Shown: positions 8,104-17,172, numbered from the stretch's first letter. The stretch: DNA of 64,000 bases from Nitrososphaerota archaeon (GCA_028866895.1 JAGWHF010000004.1:113671-177670); one strand, 5' to 3'. A program made the numbers and translations. Notes: a model not told the origin generated them from the letters alone.

Positions 8104-8538
8104 CTAGTGCAAGCCAGGCTGAATCAGAACCGCGTCTGCAGAGATCCCCGAGCCGTACGGCTGGAGACAGTCAAATACCACCCTCTCCCCAGCATTTGCA
8201 GGCCCTAGGTCGAACACATCACACTTGAGGCTTTCCGACTCTACCGATATCCTGCTTTGGCCACCACTGGCAGAGTAGGCCGCAGTTCCCACCTGAATCC
8301 CCACCCTGCCCAGAATGATCTCCGATCCTGTGCAGTCTCCCTCCGTTCTGCAGACAATGTTGAACTCAAAGTGGCTGAAATTTTTTCCGTCCACGGTGAA
8401 CCCGCCCGTCCCCCGCAGCAGGAAAGAATACTCGTGGCCGCCTGCCTTCTCCAGGGCCGGCTGCGCCACAGCAAGCCCGGATGGGGAGCAGGCCACCAGC
8501 ACTACCAGTAGGGAGGCCAAACTGATAAATCTCAACAT
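8104..8538 (-). CDS. Secreted protein, possible lipoprotein
   Basis: 144 residues. N-terminus MLRFISLASLLVVLVACSPSG: a signal peptide whose LVAC could be a lipobox with lipid attachment at the cysteine, or cleavage at LAVAQ. The mature part carries paired cysteines (IVCRTEGDC, LKCDVF, FDCLQPYG) and beta-rich sequence; no known domain recognised. It is transcribed away from the propeller gene's start with its own upstream AT-rich region. Confidence 0.65.
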   Translation of the reverse strand: MLRFISLASLLVVLVACSPSGLAVAQPALEKAGGHEYSFLLRGTGGFTVDGKNFSHFEFNIVCRTEGDCTGSEIILGRVGIQVGTAAYSASGGQSRISVESESLKCDVFDLGPANAGERVVFDCLQPYGSGISADAVLIQPGLH

Positions 8539-8721
8539 TTTTGCCTTTTCAATTTTTTAGATAATCTGTAAGCTCAGCTTGATCTGTCAATTATGTTTAA
8601 ACTTGCGATCAAGCCCTTAGCATTCCCGGCATGTCTGCATCCACACCTCTTTCAGCCCCGCTGGTTTTCAAGATGAACAAAGGTAGGCAAGACATATCTT
8701 TTTTCACGCGCCCATTATGGC

Positions 8722-8910
8722 ATGAACAAGAATTGGGTGCTTGCAGTTGCTGCAGTTGCCGCCGCATGTGCCGGGCTTGCAATCAACACCCTCTTTGACC
8801 GCGACAATATATACGACATGACCCTGATGGCTCTCTGGACAGCCTCGCTTGCACTGGCAATCGCAAGCACCTTCCTCTCAAGGAAGGCATCGCACTACGT
8901 AGCCCACTAG
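8722..8910 (+). CDS. Small two-helix membrane protein
   Basis: 62 residues with two hydrophobic segments (WVLAVAAVAAACAGLAI and LMALWTASLALAIASTF) and a basic C-terminus (SRKASHYVAH). Proteins of this size and topology are common in Nitrososphaeria. Convergent with the downstream winged-helix gene. Function unknown. Confidence 0.6.
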   Translation: MNKNWVLAVAAVAAACAGLAINTLFDRDNIYDMTLMALWTASLALAIASTFLSRKASHYVAH

Positions 8911-8922
8911 GCCCCACGTTCG

Positions 8923-9210
8923 TCAGTACCGCAGTCTTGCATCCCGGACCATCTCCAGGAATCCTTGTAGATGCCCAAAGAAGCTCACTCCCTTCTCCGT
9001 GACTGCGAATATCCTGGTCCGCCCCTCGTTTTTTTGTTCAAGCAGTCCCGCATCCACGAGCCTGCCGCACCGTTCAAGCACTGCATAGTGCGACAGGTTT
9101 GTCCTCCTCGTAATGTACGATACGAGCGCCCCATTCCTGCCAAATTCCATTGCCGCCGAAAGTATGTCCGAAATTATCCCAAGGTCGTTCCTGTAATTCT
9201 GCGTGGGCAT
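8923..9210 (-). CDS. HTH_45-type winged-helix regulator
   Basis: 95 residues: NDLGIISDILSAAM, SYITRRTNLSHYAVLERCGRL (recognition helix), VDAGLLEQ and the wing TRIFAVTEKGVSFFGHL. This is the same archaeal winged-helix family as the protein at 5958-6266, without extra domains. Probably an autonomous transcription regulator; a target cannot be assigned. Confidence 0.8.
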   Translation of the reverse strand: MPTQNYRNDLGIISDILSAAMEFGRNGALVSYITRRTNLSHYAVLERCGRLVDAGLLEQKNEGRTRIFAVTEKGVSFFGHLQGFLEMVRDARLRY

Positions 9211-9300
9211 CTGCCCTACAATGTGTCGTCCTCATTTAACTCCGTAGCTACCGTTATCACCTGAGAGAATGGCCCATCCTTCGTACCTTCCCGCAGGCCT

Positions 9301-9909
9301 CTACCCCTGCTGTCCCCCCGGTCCCGCCGCATTCCCCGGCAACCCAAACGTTCCCACAAGCGTTCCGCTTGCTACTACGTGGCCCATCAACTCCCTCAGC
9401 AGTTCCGCACGCGTTGAGCCCGGAGACATGTTTAGCACCTTGTTGAGCGCAAAAACAGTTATCCTGTAATGGTGCACGCTTCCGGGCGGCGGGCACGGCC
9501 CGCGGTAGCCCACCTCCCCAAAGTCATCCGTTCCCTGCATTCCCACGCCCTGTATGCTTCCGCCGTCCGGCTGGTCGCTCCCGACCGAACCCAGGCCTGG
9601 CCTCACGTTGTAGAGTATCCAGTGAGCAAACGTCCCCGATGGCGCGTCAGGGTCCTCCATGATTATCGCAATAGATCTTGCCGACGGCGGGTAACCGCCC
9701 CAAGAGAGCGGCGGTGAGATATCTTCCCCCTTGCAGGTGTATTGAGCCGGAATCGCAGTCCCGTTGGCAAATGCGCCGCTTGAGACGTCAAGCCCTCCCC
9801 TAAGAAGCCATGCCTCGCTTGGCGCCCCGTAAAAGTTGAGGAAGACAAATGTGCCCACAGCGGCCACTGCCACGCCAAGCATTGCAATCGCAACAGGCCT
9901 TGTCTGCAT
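9301..9909 (-). CDS. PEBP / YbhB-YbcL family protein, membrane anchored
   Basis: 202 residues from the MQTRPVAIAM start. One N-terminal transmembrane or signal segment, then the phosphatidylethanolamine-binding protein fold shown by DPDAPSGTFAHWILYNV and GYRGPCPPPGSVHHY, the two ligand-pocket signatures. Archaeal members are small-molecule or lipid-binding proteins without a proven reaction; here the domain would face outside. The longer frame starting 20 codons upstream has no plausible signal and is not used. Confidence 0.85.
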   Translation of the reverse strand: MQTRPVAIAMLGVAVAAVGTFVFLNFYGAPSEAWLLRGGLDVSSGAFANGTAIPAQYTCKGEDISPPLSWGGYPPSARSIAIIMEDPDAPSGTFAHWILYNVRPGLGSVGSDQPDGGSIQGVGMQGTDDFGEVGYRGPCPPPGSVHHYRITVFALNKVLNMSPGSTRAELLRELMGHVVASGTLVGTFGLPGNAAGPGGQQG

Positions 9910-10035
9910 AATCTCCAGTCCTAAAGCCTGAAATTTTACCTTTATGCAAAGCCAGCACCCTAGACCCAATGCAGCATCCGTTCATTCCCCCTTTGCCTGC
10001 ATGCGCCACCGGCCGCATTTGCTGATGCGTTGAAC

Positions 10036-10650
10036 TCACCCAATCTCATGTACCCTCCCCTCCCCGGGCCCCGTCACAAAGATTACCACATCGTGCTCGT
10101 TAATTATCTGGAGTGTCCAGTTCGAACGTCCCTTGCTGCAAATCTTTGAGGCAGGATATGTGCACATGACAGACCCGTTGATGCCGCGGAACTGCTCGCC
10201 AACCTTCCTCTCAATCCCAAGTTCTGACGAGATCCCATGGACGGTTTCGATATCCGGAATCCATCTTCCAACGACCCGCACCTTCCCGTGCCCCAGACTT
10301 GGGAGCACCCCCAAGTCAGGCCAGCCGCCAGATAATTCTCCATGATTCCCAGGACCCACTATGTGCAGCATCCCCCTTTTGACCTCCTCATCCACGTCAA
10401 TGCCCATCGAATCCCACTCGTCCCTGACCGGCCTCCAGCCGTCATGCATAATATAGATACAGTGCTCCCCATTCTCAAGCCCCTTCCTGACGAAAACCAA
10501 CTCCACCTCTTTTGCATACATTTCATTATCGTACAGCATCATGATATGCTTGTTTTCTGACAGCCTCTCGACATACTCGTGCGGTTTTAGGTTCAGCACC
10601 AAATGCTGTCCAGTACCACGAATACTATTTAAAAGTCGCCACTGTGTCAC
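10036..10650 (-). CDS. MEDS-domain sensory protein
   Basis: 204 residues. KHIMMLYDNEMYAKEVELVFVRKGL, then GEHCIYIMHDG and GMLHIVG, follow the MEDS pattern; the end (WTLQIINEHDVVIFVTG) supplies the last strand. It differs from the protein at the left edge in most positions but shares fold and length. Sensor of an unidentified ligand. On its upstream side lies a 330-nt gene-free stretch. Confidence 0.75.
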   Translation of the reverse strand: MTQWRLLNSIRGTGQHLVLNLKPHEYVERLSENKHIMMLYDNEMYAKEVELVFVRKGLENGEHCIYIMHDGWRPVRDEWDSMGIDVDEEVKRGMLHIVGPGNHGELSGGWPDLGVLPSLGHGKVRVVGRWIPDIETVHGISSELGIERKVGEQFRGINGSVMCTYPASKICSKGRSNWTLQIINEHDVVIFVTGPGEGRVHEIG

Positions 10651-10980
10651 GGGTCACCTTTATACCAGACATTTCAAGAGATATGAGATTATACAACAGT
10701 CAAGTACGCACAACTCATTCATCATGATACCCCGTCCCGGTCATCGCCGCCACCCCACCAGACAGAGGCTCTTCATATAGATCTCCCGCATTACCTGGCC
10801 GCCCCTCCTTACGGTCGCACCTGCCCTCCCCCATGCATTAGGTTGGAATTTGCAGCAATTACGTTTGCCTCAACCGCCTTCCCCTAATGTCACCCCTTGC
10901 CAGCGAGGCACCCCCCATAAAATTACAAGCCATCAAAGAGCAATTCTAATCCCCGCGGCTCAAAATCAGCTACCGTCAGG
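10651..10980. other. Gene-free stretch
   Basis: About 330 nt between the MEDS gene start and the TFB stop. It contains no frame longer than about 20 codons with protein-like composition and no tRNA or recognisable RNA. The MEDS promoter is probably the CTTTATACC complement near 10657. Confidence 0.3.
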
Positions 10981-11883
10981 TCAGATTGCAGCTAGCCCGA
11001 GCTCGGCCGAAATCTTCCTTGCAAGGTTCCTAATCGTCACGCTTGACACGCCGGACGCGCTTGCTATCCCCTTCTGCGTGGCCTCCTCCCTGTTTACAAT
11101 CCCCGAGAGGAATACCGCCGTTGCAGCAAGAGAGACGGGGTTCTTTCCCGCGGTCATTCCCTTCTCGCGTGCCCTCTCAAGTATGTCGAGAGCATCCCTC
11201 CTTGACTTTTCGCTCAGCTGAACCCTTGCCCCTATCCTTGACACAAACTCCACGGGGTTGAACGAGTCAACCTGCAGGTCAAGCGACTTGACAAGCACCC
11301 TGTACGTCCTTGAGAGATCCTTGAAGGAAACATTCCCCACCCTTGCGATGTCTTGAAGCGTCCTTGGCACATTCGATTCCCTGCAAGACACGTAAAGTGC
11401 AGAGAGGACCATTGCCCCTATCGTCCTCCCCCTGATAATCTTCCTGCCCATCGCCTTCCTGTAGATGTATGCCGCCCTCTCTACAACGGCGTCCGAGACT
11501 TCAAGCTTTGACTGCACTCCCTCCATCACAATGAACGCAGACCTTAGATTCCTCTCCGATGACGTCGTCTTCGACCTGCTGTCCCATGTCCTCAGCCTGT
11601 TGAAAGCATACTTCATTGAGGACGATATAGAGTTGCCCGACGCATCCCTGCCAGAGTTTGCAATAACCGTACTTAGCCCCCGGTCATGCATCGACAGCGT
11701 TGACGCAAGTCCCGTCCTAGAGTTCTGCGAGTATTCCTCCATGCTGTAGGACTTTAGCTCCGGCCCCGTGTCCTCCACCCTGTCCTCAAGTACATATCCG
11801 CATCCGGCACAGAGTATCTCCCCCCGGAAGCTGTCTGTTACAAGAGGACCGTGGCCACCCCCCTCGACGCATGGTCTTCCCAT
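10981..11883 (-). CDS. tfb: Transcription initiation factor B (TFB)
   Basis: 300 residues. N-terminal zinc ribbon and B-reader region, then two cyclin folds (ERNLRSAFIVMEGVQSKL and RDALDILERAREKGMTAG), ending in SVTIRNLARKISAEL. TFB bridges TBP-bound promoter DNA and RNA polymerase. The zinc ribbon is unusual: the usual CxxC first knuckle reads PCVEGGGHG, so the second cysteine is a glycine, while the second knuckle LCAGCGYVL is intact; a nearby histidine could substitute. The start at 11883 is chosen over an upstream in-frame ATG that would translate the promoter region. Such organisms often carry several TFBs; this may be a specialised one. Confidence 0.9.
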   Translation of the reverse strand: MGRPCVEGGGHGPLVTDSFRGEILCAGCGYVLEDRVEDTGPELKSYSMEEYSQNSRTGLASTLSMHDRGLSTVIANSGRDASGNSISSSMKYAFNRLRTWDSRSKTTSSERNLRSAFIVMEGVQSKLEVSDAVVERAAYIYRKAMGRKIIRGRTIGAMVLSALYVSCRESNVPRTLQDIARVGNVSFKDLSRTYRVLVKSLDLQVDSFNPVEFVSRIGARVQLSEKSRRDALDILERAREKGMTAGKNPVSLAATAVFLSGIVNREEATQKGIASASGVSSVTIRNLARKISAELGLAAI

Positions 11884-11935
11884 GTCCGTTCCTACGGCCG
11901 ATTCCCATTTAGAATTTTTTTTATTAACTATCAGA

Positions 11936-11952
11936 TGTATAGTTACTATACA
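11936..11952. promoter_or_regulatory. Perfect 17-bp palindrome in the TFB promoter
   Basis: TGTATAGT-T-ACTATACA is an exact 8+1+8 inverted repeat. It lies just downstream of a minus-strand TATA element, over the expected transcription start of the TFB gene, where a bound dimer would block initiation. Confidence 0.55.
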
Positions 11953-11958
11953 CATTAT

Positions 11959-11968
11959 AGTATTTAAG
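11959..11968 (-). promoter_or_regulatory. TATA box of the TFB gene
   Basis: Minus-strand ACTTAAATAC, a good archaeal TATA box; the start of transcription would fall about 25 nt away inside the palindrome, leaving a leader of roughly 50 nt. Confidence 0.5.
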
Positions 11969-12031
11969 TTATCAAGTTAACAGCAGGAAAGCAAGTTAAC
12001 CCAAGGTAAGCCGCCATTATCTTCCCCGACA

Positions 12032-12451
12032 CTATGCAGCTGCATCCTTTGGCCGAGAGTAGATCTGCTTGAGCACGCGCGGCTTGCCGTCCTTGAACAC
12101 GTCTTCGGCACAATACTGCATAGAGTACGCCGCCATAGCCTCAAGGACAGGCCTGAGCGCAAGCCCCTTCTTTGTCATAGAGTACTCTATCCTCACAGGA
12201 GTTCCAGAATATACCTTCTTCTCAATTATGCCGTTCCTCTCCATCTCACGCAGCCTTGCCGAGAGCGTCTTGGGGTTAATCCCCTCTATCGAATCAAGGA
12301 ACTCGTTGAACCTCGTCTGCCCAAGCCTTGTAATGTTACGAATGATGTGTACCGTAAATTTTTTCCCTATAATCCTAAACGTGTTGTCAATGGGGCACGC
12401 CTTGAGCGACTCGTGCACTATCCTGCATTCCTCGTCATTCCTGCCGTTCAT
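12032..12451 (-). CDS. HxlR-family transcription regulator
   Basis: 139 residues. KACPIDNTFRIIGKKFTVHIIRNI, RFNEFLDSIEGINPKTLSARLREMERNGIIEK and EYSMTKKGLALRPVLEAM are diagnostic for the HxlR winged-helix family: the wing follows helix 4 and an N-terminal cysteine (here in KACPI) may sense redox state or aldehydes. It lies directly upstream of the TFB gene on the same strand, separated by the palindromic promoter region, so it is a candidate to bind that palindrome (inference). Confidence 0.88.
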   Translation of the reverse strand: MNGRNDEECRIVHESLKACPIDNTFRIIGKKFTVHIIRNITRLGQTRFNEFLDSIEGINPKTLSARLREMERNGIIEKKVYSGTPVRIEYSMTKKGLALRPVLEAMAAYSMQYCAEDVFKDGKPRVLKQIYSRPKDAAA

Positions 12452-12596
12452 ATCCTGCTCCTACTTCTCCCTTTTCCAATTTAATACTTACCTTTCTATA
12501 GCTAATATCAAAATGGAATTTCTTGCCTTGCATGCCTGCAAGGCCCCCTCAGGCCCGCGCCCCGTGCACCCCCATCGCGTCCCGATAATAGCACCC

Positions 12597-14042
12597 TCAC
12601 ACGTCAAGATACGTCGCAATCTCCCATGCTGTGGGCGTCTGCGAGAACTCGTCAGACTCCAAGTACTTTATCGATACGTACGAGTCAAGCAGTCCTGGCG
12701 AGAATACTCCCCTGAGGAATCCGCGGTCGCTCTGCAGGGCGTCAAGAGAGTCCCTCAAAGTAGCAGGGAGCTGCCTTATCGAATGCATCCTCCTCCGCTC
12801 CGCACTCATATGGTACACGTTCTCCTCAACCGGATCCCCGGGATCAGTCTTCTTCCTAATCCCGTCAAGTCCCGCCATGGTAAGCGCCGCCTCCAGCAGG
12901 TACGGATTAGATGCAGCGTCAGAAACCCTGAACTCTATGCGCTTTCTGTTCCCTCCACCTCCCGCTCCCGGGATTCTTATCGCAGCCGACCTGTTGCCCA
13001 CCCCCCAGCACCCGCATGTGGGCGCCTCATACCCTGGCACAAGCCGCTTGTACGAGTTGGTCGTCGGGTTTGAGAGTGCGCACAGCGCTCCCACATGATC
13101 AAGTATGCCCCCTATGTAGTACCTTGCAAGCTGGCTGAGGCCGGCCCTGTCTGCCGGATCATGCATCACATTCCTACCATCCTTTCCCCACAGGCTCTGA
13201 TGCATGTGCATTGCAGATGCATTGTCCCCATAGAACGGCTTTGGCATGAAGGTTGCAACCCTGTTCTGCGCCGCGGCCACCACCCTGGCAAGGTTCTTTA
13301 TCGTAACAACACCGTCGGCAATCTCCAGTGCGCGCCCGTACTCTATATTGATCTCGCATTGTCCCGCCGTTGCAACCTCGTGGTGATGTGCCTCCACCCT
13401 AATGCCAAAATACCTGTAAAGCCTCTCGCAGACATCCCTCCTAAAGTCCCCCACGGTGTCACCCGGGGGAGCCTTGCAGTATCCCGCCTTGGGACTGGAC
13501 TCCGCACCCTTCCATGCGCCAAGCTCGGCCGACTCTATCCGGTACCCGACCATTCCCCGCCGCCTCCAGGCATGGTCTATCATGTCCGGTCCCAATACCC
13601 CGTCAAAAACAAAAAATTCAATCTCCGGCCCCCAGCGCCCCTCCAGTCCCTCCCTTGCAAGATCGTCTGCCGCGCCCGAGCACACAGCCCTCGAGTCCCT
13701 TTCATGCCTCCTGGGCATCTCATCACCCCTCAGGCCGCCGCAGTAGAGATTCGCAAACATTCGCGCGTTCCTCCTTCCCCTCGCATCATACTCAGGCGGC
13801 AGGAGCCTGTACGTTGAGATATCCGGTACCATGCGTATTTCCGAGTCATTGACCGACCCGAACCCCCTTATCGAGCTCGAGTCTAGTTTGTCAAGCCCGT
13901 ACCTTATCGCGTCCTCGTCAAGCGAGTGCGACGGCACCCCAAGGCTGTGCACCCTCCCGAACAGGTCGACGAACCACAACTCCACAAAATCTATCCTATC
14001 CTGGCTCAGTTTCTGCACAATGCCGCAGTCCTGGCCGCCCAT
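12597..14042 (-). CDS. glnA: Glutamine synthetase, type I-like
   Basis: 481 residues. N-terminal beta-grasp part (FVELWFVDLFGRVHSLGVP) then the catalytic domain with GPEIEFFVFD, the metal/glutamate region EAHHHEVATAGQCEIN, NSYKRLVPGYEAP and NRSAAIRIP. It joins ammonia to glutamate using ATP. The gene starts 14 nt after the stop of the KamA-like gene, so the two are co-transcribed; this linkage suggests either a general role in nitrogen assimilation or a gamma-glutamylation step in the same pathway (inference). Homology also covers GlnA-like ligases that use amines other than ammonia. Confidence 0.88.
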   Translation of the reverse strand: MGGQDCGIVQKLSQDRIDFVELWFVDLFGRVHSLGVPSHSLDEDAIRYGLDKLDSSSIRGFGSVNDSEIRMVPDISTYRLLPPEYDARGRRNARMFANLYCGGLRGDEMPRRHERDSRAVCSGAADDLAREGLEGRWGPEIEFFVFDGVLGPDMIDHAWRRRGMVGYRIESAELGAWKGAESSPKAGYCKAPPGDTVGDFRRDVCERLYRYFGIRVEAHHHEVATAGQCEINIEYGRALEIADGVVTIKNLARVVAAAQNRVATFMPKPFYGDNASAMHMHQSLWGKDGRNVMHDPADRAGLSQLARYYIGGILDHVGALCALSNPTTNSYKRLVPGYEAPTCGCWGVGNRSAAIRIPGAGGGGNRKRIEFRVSDAASNPYLLEAALTMAGLDGIRKKTDPGDPVEENVYHMSAERRRMHSIRQLPATLRDSLDALQSDRGFLRGVFSPGLLDSYVSIKYLESDEFSQTPTAWEIATYLDV

Positions 14043-14056
14043 CCTCTGAAGATTGT

Positions 14057-15460
14057 CTATGGCGGCCCGCCACCGGCAGAGCTTGTCTCTTCTCCAGCCG
14101 ACGCGCTTTCCTTCTTGAGCACCTGCTCAAGCTCCGTCTCAAAGAAGAACTTGTCCCCGTCGAGCGGCTTGAGCCCGTCTATCCATATGGCCCCTCCGTC
14201 GTACTTGGCAAGAAACGGCCTGTGCACCCAGTCAGGATTCCTGCCCTGAAGGAACCTCATCACTATGGCCCTTACACGCCCGACCTTCGTTGTGCCCAGA
14301 ATCTGGATCTTGCCAGGCGTGGCAGACATGCTGGGCCCCCGCACAGTCCTTGCAAGCCCGCTTACCCCCTGATAGGCCTCGCGGAATATGGCCTGTGCCC
14401 GCACAAGCGGAACTCCAAAGTAGTGCTGCGCCCCGGTATCCCGGACCACGAACATGTAGTACGGTATGAGACCCAGCGCAACCTGCTTCTTCCACATCTC
14501 TGCCCATACAACAGGATCATCATTGATGTGCCTCAGTATCGGCGACTGGGTCCTTATCTGCGCATCCGTCTTCTTTCTTATCCTCAGTATTGCCTGCCTT
14601 ACCGCATCCGTCTCAAGCTCCACGCCGTGGTTAAAGTGCGCCATTATCGCAAGGTGTACCCCCGAGGCCGAGACTGCCTCGAAGAGCTCAAGCAGTTCAT
14701 CCGCATCATTATCAGAGATAAACCTGTAAGGCCAGTAAGAAAGCGACTTTGTGCCGATTCTTATCGTCCTTAGGTTTGGAAGTTTGGCCTCCAGTAGCGG
14801 CATTATGTAACCCTCAAGAAGGACCGTCTTCATCACCAGAGGATCCCCTCCGGTAAACAGCACATCAGTTACCTCCGGATGCTCCCTCAAATACTGCACA
14901 AGTAGCTTCGTCTCATGCATTGCAAACTTTAACTCGCTTATCCCGATAAACTGTGGCCACCTAAAGCAGAAGCTGCAGTACGCGTGGCACGTCTGTCCCT
15001 GGCTTGGGAAGAAGAGGACTGTTTCCTTGTATTTGTGCTGCATCCCGTAAAGCTTCGTACCGTCCCTCAGCTCCGGTATGTTGTGTTCCATCTGCCCCGC
15101 AGGGTGCGGATTGAGCTGCATCCTTATCTTGTTTGCAACCTTCTGGACCTCCTGCCTGTCAGCACCACCACGTATGACATCCGCCATCCTGTCAAAGTGT
15201 TTGGGCCTGAGCATCCCCTTCTGTGGAAACGTAAGTATGTAAATAGGGTCGTTCGGAACATTGCGCCAGTCAATAAGCTGTTCTACAACGTAGTTGTTGG
15301 TCTTAAATGGAAAGACGTTTGCAACAACCTCCATCTCGAACTGGAGTTGTTTTGGCAGCCTCCTTACCTGCGGAATCTCCCTGAAGTTTGAGAGCGTGTA
15401 CGTACGGTACGGAGGACCCTCAAACTCGCTCCACTGTATCCTAGACCCCTGTAAAGTCAT
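14057..15460 (-). CDS. KamA-like radical SAM aminomutase (lysine 2,3-aminomutase family)
   Basis: 467 residues. The radical SAM cluster motif CHAYCSFCF (CxxxCxxC) follows QGQTCHAYC; TGGDPLVM and the C-terminal PGKIQILG segment, whose lysine would hold PLP, place it in the lysine 2,3-aminomutase family. The reaction would be migration of an alpha-amino group to the beta carbon; lysine itself is unproven, since residues that read the side chain differ between members. It is followed at 14 nt by a glutamine synthetase gene. A 9-bp inverted repeat lies upstream. Beta-lysine osmolyte synthesis is one possibility, but no acetyltransferase (ablB) is nearby. Confidence 0.85.
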   Translation of the reverse strand: MTLQGSRIQWSEFEGPPYRTYTLSNFREIPQVRRLPKQLQFEMEVVANVFPFKTNNYVVEQLIDWRNVPNDPIYILTFPQKGMLRPKHFDRMADVIRGGADRQEVQKVANKIRMQLNPHPAGQMEHNIPELRDGTKLYGMQHKYKETVLFFPSQGQTCHAYCSFCFRWPQFIGISELKFAMHETKLLVQYLREHPEVTDVLFTGGDPLVMKTVLLEGYIMPLLEAKLPNLRTIRIGTKSLSYWPYRFISDNDADELLELFEAVSASGVHLAIMAHFNHGVELETDAVRQAILRIRKKTDAQIRTQSPILRHINDDPVVWAEMWKKQVALGLIPYYMFVVRDTGAQHYFGVPLVRAQAIFREAYQGVSGLARTVRGPSMSATPGKIQILGTTKVGRVRAIVMRFLQGRNPDWVHRPFLAKYDGGAIWIDGLKPLDGDKFFFETELEQVLKKESASAGEETSSAGGGPP

Positions 15461-15471
15461 GCAAACTATAG

Positions 15472-15521
15472 TGTTTCATCGTTGTTAAGTGTTGCCCAAA
15501 AAAAATAAAACAGATGAAACA
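15472..15521. promoter_or_regulatory. Spaced inverted repeat upstream of the KamA-like gene
   Basis: TGTTTCATC at 15472-15480 is repeated as its reverse complement at 15513-15521, with an A/T-rich spacer (TTTTATTTTTTTT on the minus strand) that could hold the TATA box. Position just before the KamA-like start fits an operator. Confidence 0.4.
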
Positions 15522-15881
15522 GCCTACAGAACGAAATAAATATGATGAGAGCACCAAAATTTTCTGTAGCGTGTCCCGTACATTGACGGGCTGCTTTTGC
15601 GAAAATCATCCTTTCCTCACGCCAACCTCCAAAAGGACCGGCAGCATCCCGTACTCCACCTTCAAAATCCCCCGTTCCACCATTGCCCTGGTACCCGAAT
15701 TCCCAACAAGACACCCCAAAAAATCCACCCTTGCTAAAACATACATAACAAATCAGGTATTCCAAGGGGATTTGCCGGTCTCTCCCCCATAGGAAGGCCT
15801 GACCTGCCAAGTACCCACGAAATCCACCCCCAAATAACAGCCCGCCTGGCACAAATCCATCCAAGGGGCCTGTCCTGCAGC
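15522..15881. other. Gene-free stretch
   Basis: About 360 nt between the KamA-like gene and the acyl-CoA dehydrogenase gene. A plus-strand frame of 92 codons opens at 15514 but its second half reads like non-coding DNA, rich in proline, lysine and threonine, and it matches nothing I know. No RNA or repeat seen. Confidence 0.3.
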
Positions 15882-17138
15882 CTAGTACGCCTGATACTTG
15901 TCCCCAAGCTCAAGCGACGCTATCTTCAGCTTGAGCACCTCGTTTGCCCCCTCATAAATCACTATTGCCCGCGAGTCAAGAAAGTGCCTTGCCACCCTTG
16001 CGGTCTTCTGGTACCCTGCAGACCCGAAAACCTGCACCGCCCTGTTTGCACAATCAAACGCGGCATTTGTCGCATGCAGCTTTGCAACCGCCGCAAGCCT
16101 GTCCGCCTTCTTCCTCAGCGACTCATATTCCCTATCCTCCCGGTTTAGCTGCGCCTGCCAGTGTGGAACTTTTTCCTTGAGATTCTCCACATAGTCATGC
16201 AGCCTCTGGCGTGCCGCAGCGGCCCGGTACACAAGCCACCTCGATGACTCGATACCCACAATCATCGATGCGAGATGCTCCTGAATGAGCTGCTTCTTTG
16301 CAAGCAACGAGCCGTGCTGCTGCCTCTTCTGCGAGTACCTCATGGACTCGTCAAGACAATCCTTCATTACCCCTACTGCGCCCGCCGCCACCGAGAGCCT
16401 CCCGTCAATCAGCGCGCTGTACGCTATGGAGAGTCCCTTTCCCATCGTCCCAAGCAGGTTCCTCTTTGGGACAATACAGTCTTCAAATGTAACCTCCGCA
16501 TTCTTTATCGATAACAGCCCCATCTTGTCCTTCATCTCCCGGGCACGGAATCCCTTCGAGTCCGTATCCACTATGAACGCAGAGATCCTTCCGTCCGGCC
16601 CTTTCGCGTACGTGGTCAGCGCCCCCGCCATGGTCCCGTTACCCACCCAGTGCTTCTTACCCCGGAGGACAAAATTCCCGCCCACCTCCTCAAACTTTGT
16701 CGTCATCGAACCCGGGTCGCTTCCCGCATCCGGCTCGGTCAGTGCAAAACCCATTATCATCTTTCCCGAGGCGGCCTGCGGCAGGTACCTCCTCTTCTGC
16801 TCGTCGTCTGCCCAGGACTGCAGCACCATCTGCCCTATCGATACATGTGCAGAAAAGAACGTCCGGAGAGAGTTTCCCTCCCTCCCTATCCGCTCCAGCG
16901 CAAAAGCGTACGTCAGTATGTCATAGCCCAGACCCCCGTAGGCCTTTGATATCGGGCACCCAAGCATGCCCACCTTCCCAAACTCTGGAACTATGAGGTC
17001 GTTCTGCCTCTCCTCAAGGTAGCACTGCGTCTCATACTCCCGAATCGCCCTGCATGCGCCGTCCACTTTTTCAAGGAAGCCCTTCTGCTCGTCTGATATC
17101 TCAAAGCTCATCCTTGAGAGATTCGCATAGGACATCAC
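15882..17138 (-). CDS. Acyl-CoA dehydrogenase
   Basis: 418 residues. N-terminal helical domain, the FAD-binding middle (MGFALTEPDAGSDPGSM, KHWVGNG) and the C-terminal helical bundle, with VIYEGANEVLKLKIA carrying the expected catalytic glutamate at the glutaryl/short-chain dehydrogenase position. It oxidises an acyl-CoA to the 2-enoyl-CoA with FAD. A charged insertion of about 45 residues (KVPHWQAQLNREDREYESLRKK) in the C-terminal bundle is unusual. Several nearby methionines could be the start; the longest is given. No electron-transfer flavoprotein genes are adjacent. Confidence 0.88.
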   Translation of the reverse strand: MMSYANLSRMSFEISDEQKGFLEKVDGACRAIREYETQCYLEERQNDLIVPEFGKVGMLGCPISKAYGGLGYDILTYAFALERIGREGNSLRTFFSAHVSIGQMVLQSWADDEQKRRYLPQAASGKMIMGFALTEPDAGSDPGSMTTKFEEVGGNFVLRGKKHWVGNGTMAGALTTYAKGPDGRISAFIVDTDSKGFRAREMKDKMGLLSIKNAEVTFEDCIVPKRNLLGTMGKGLSIAYSALIDGRLSVAAGAVGVMKDCLDESMRYSQKRQQHGSLLAKKQLIQEHLASMIVGIESSRWLVYRAAAARQRLHDYVENLKEKVPHWQAQLNREDREYESLRKKADRLAAVAKLHATNAAFDCANRAVQVFGSAGYQKTARVARHFLDSRAIVIYEGANEVLKLKIASLELGDKYQAY

Positions 17139-17172
17139 ATCTGCTTGTCGGCTCGGGCAATAAGTCTTGATA

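Noticed and set aside
12069..13073. 334-residue plus-strand frame across HxlR and glutamine synthetase genes
   Set aside because: Antisense to two genes with unambiguous catalytic or DNA-binding motifs; GC-rich DNA yields such open frames.
15514..15792. 92-codon plus-strand frame before the acyl-CoA dehydrogenase
   Set aside because: First 30 residues look acceptable but the rest is Pro/Lys/Thr text without a domain; kept as a gene-free stretch.
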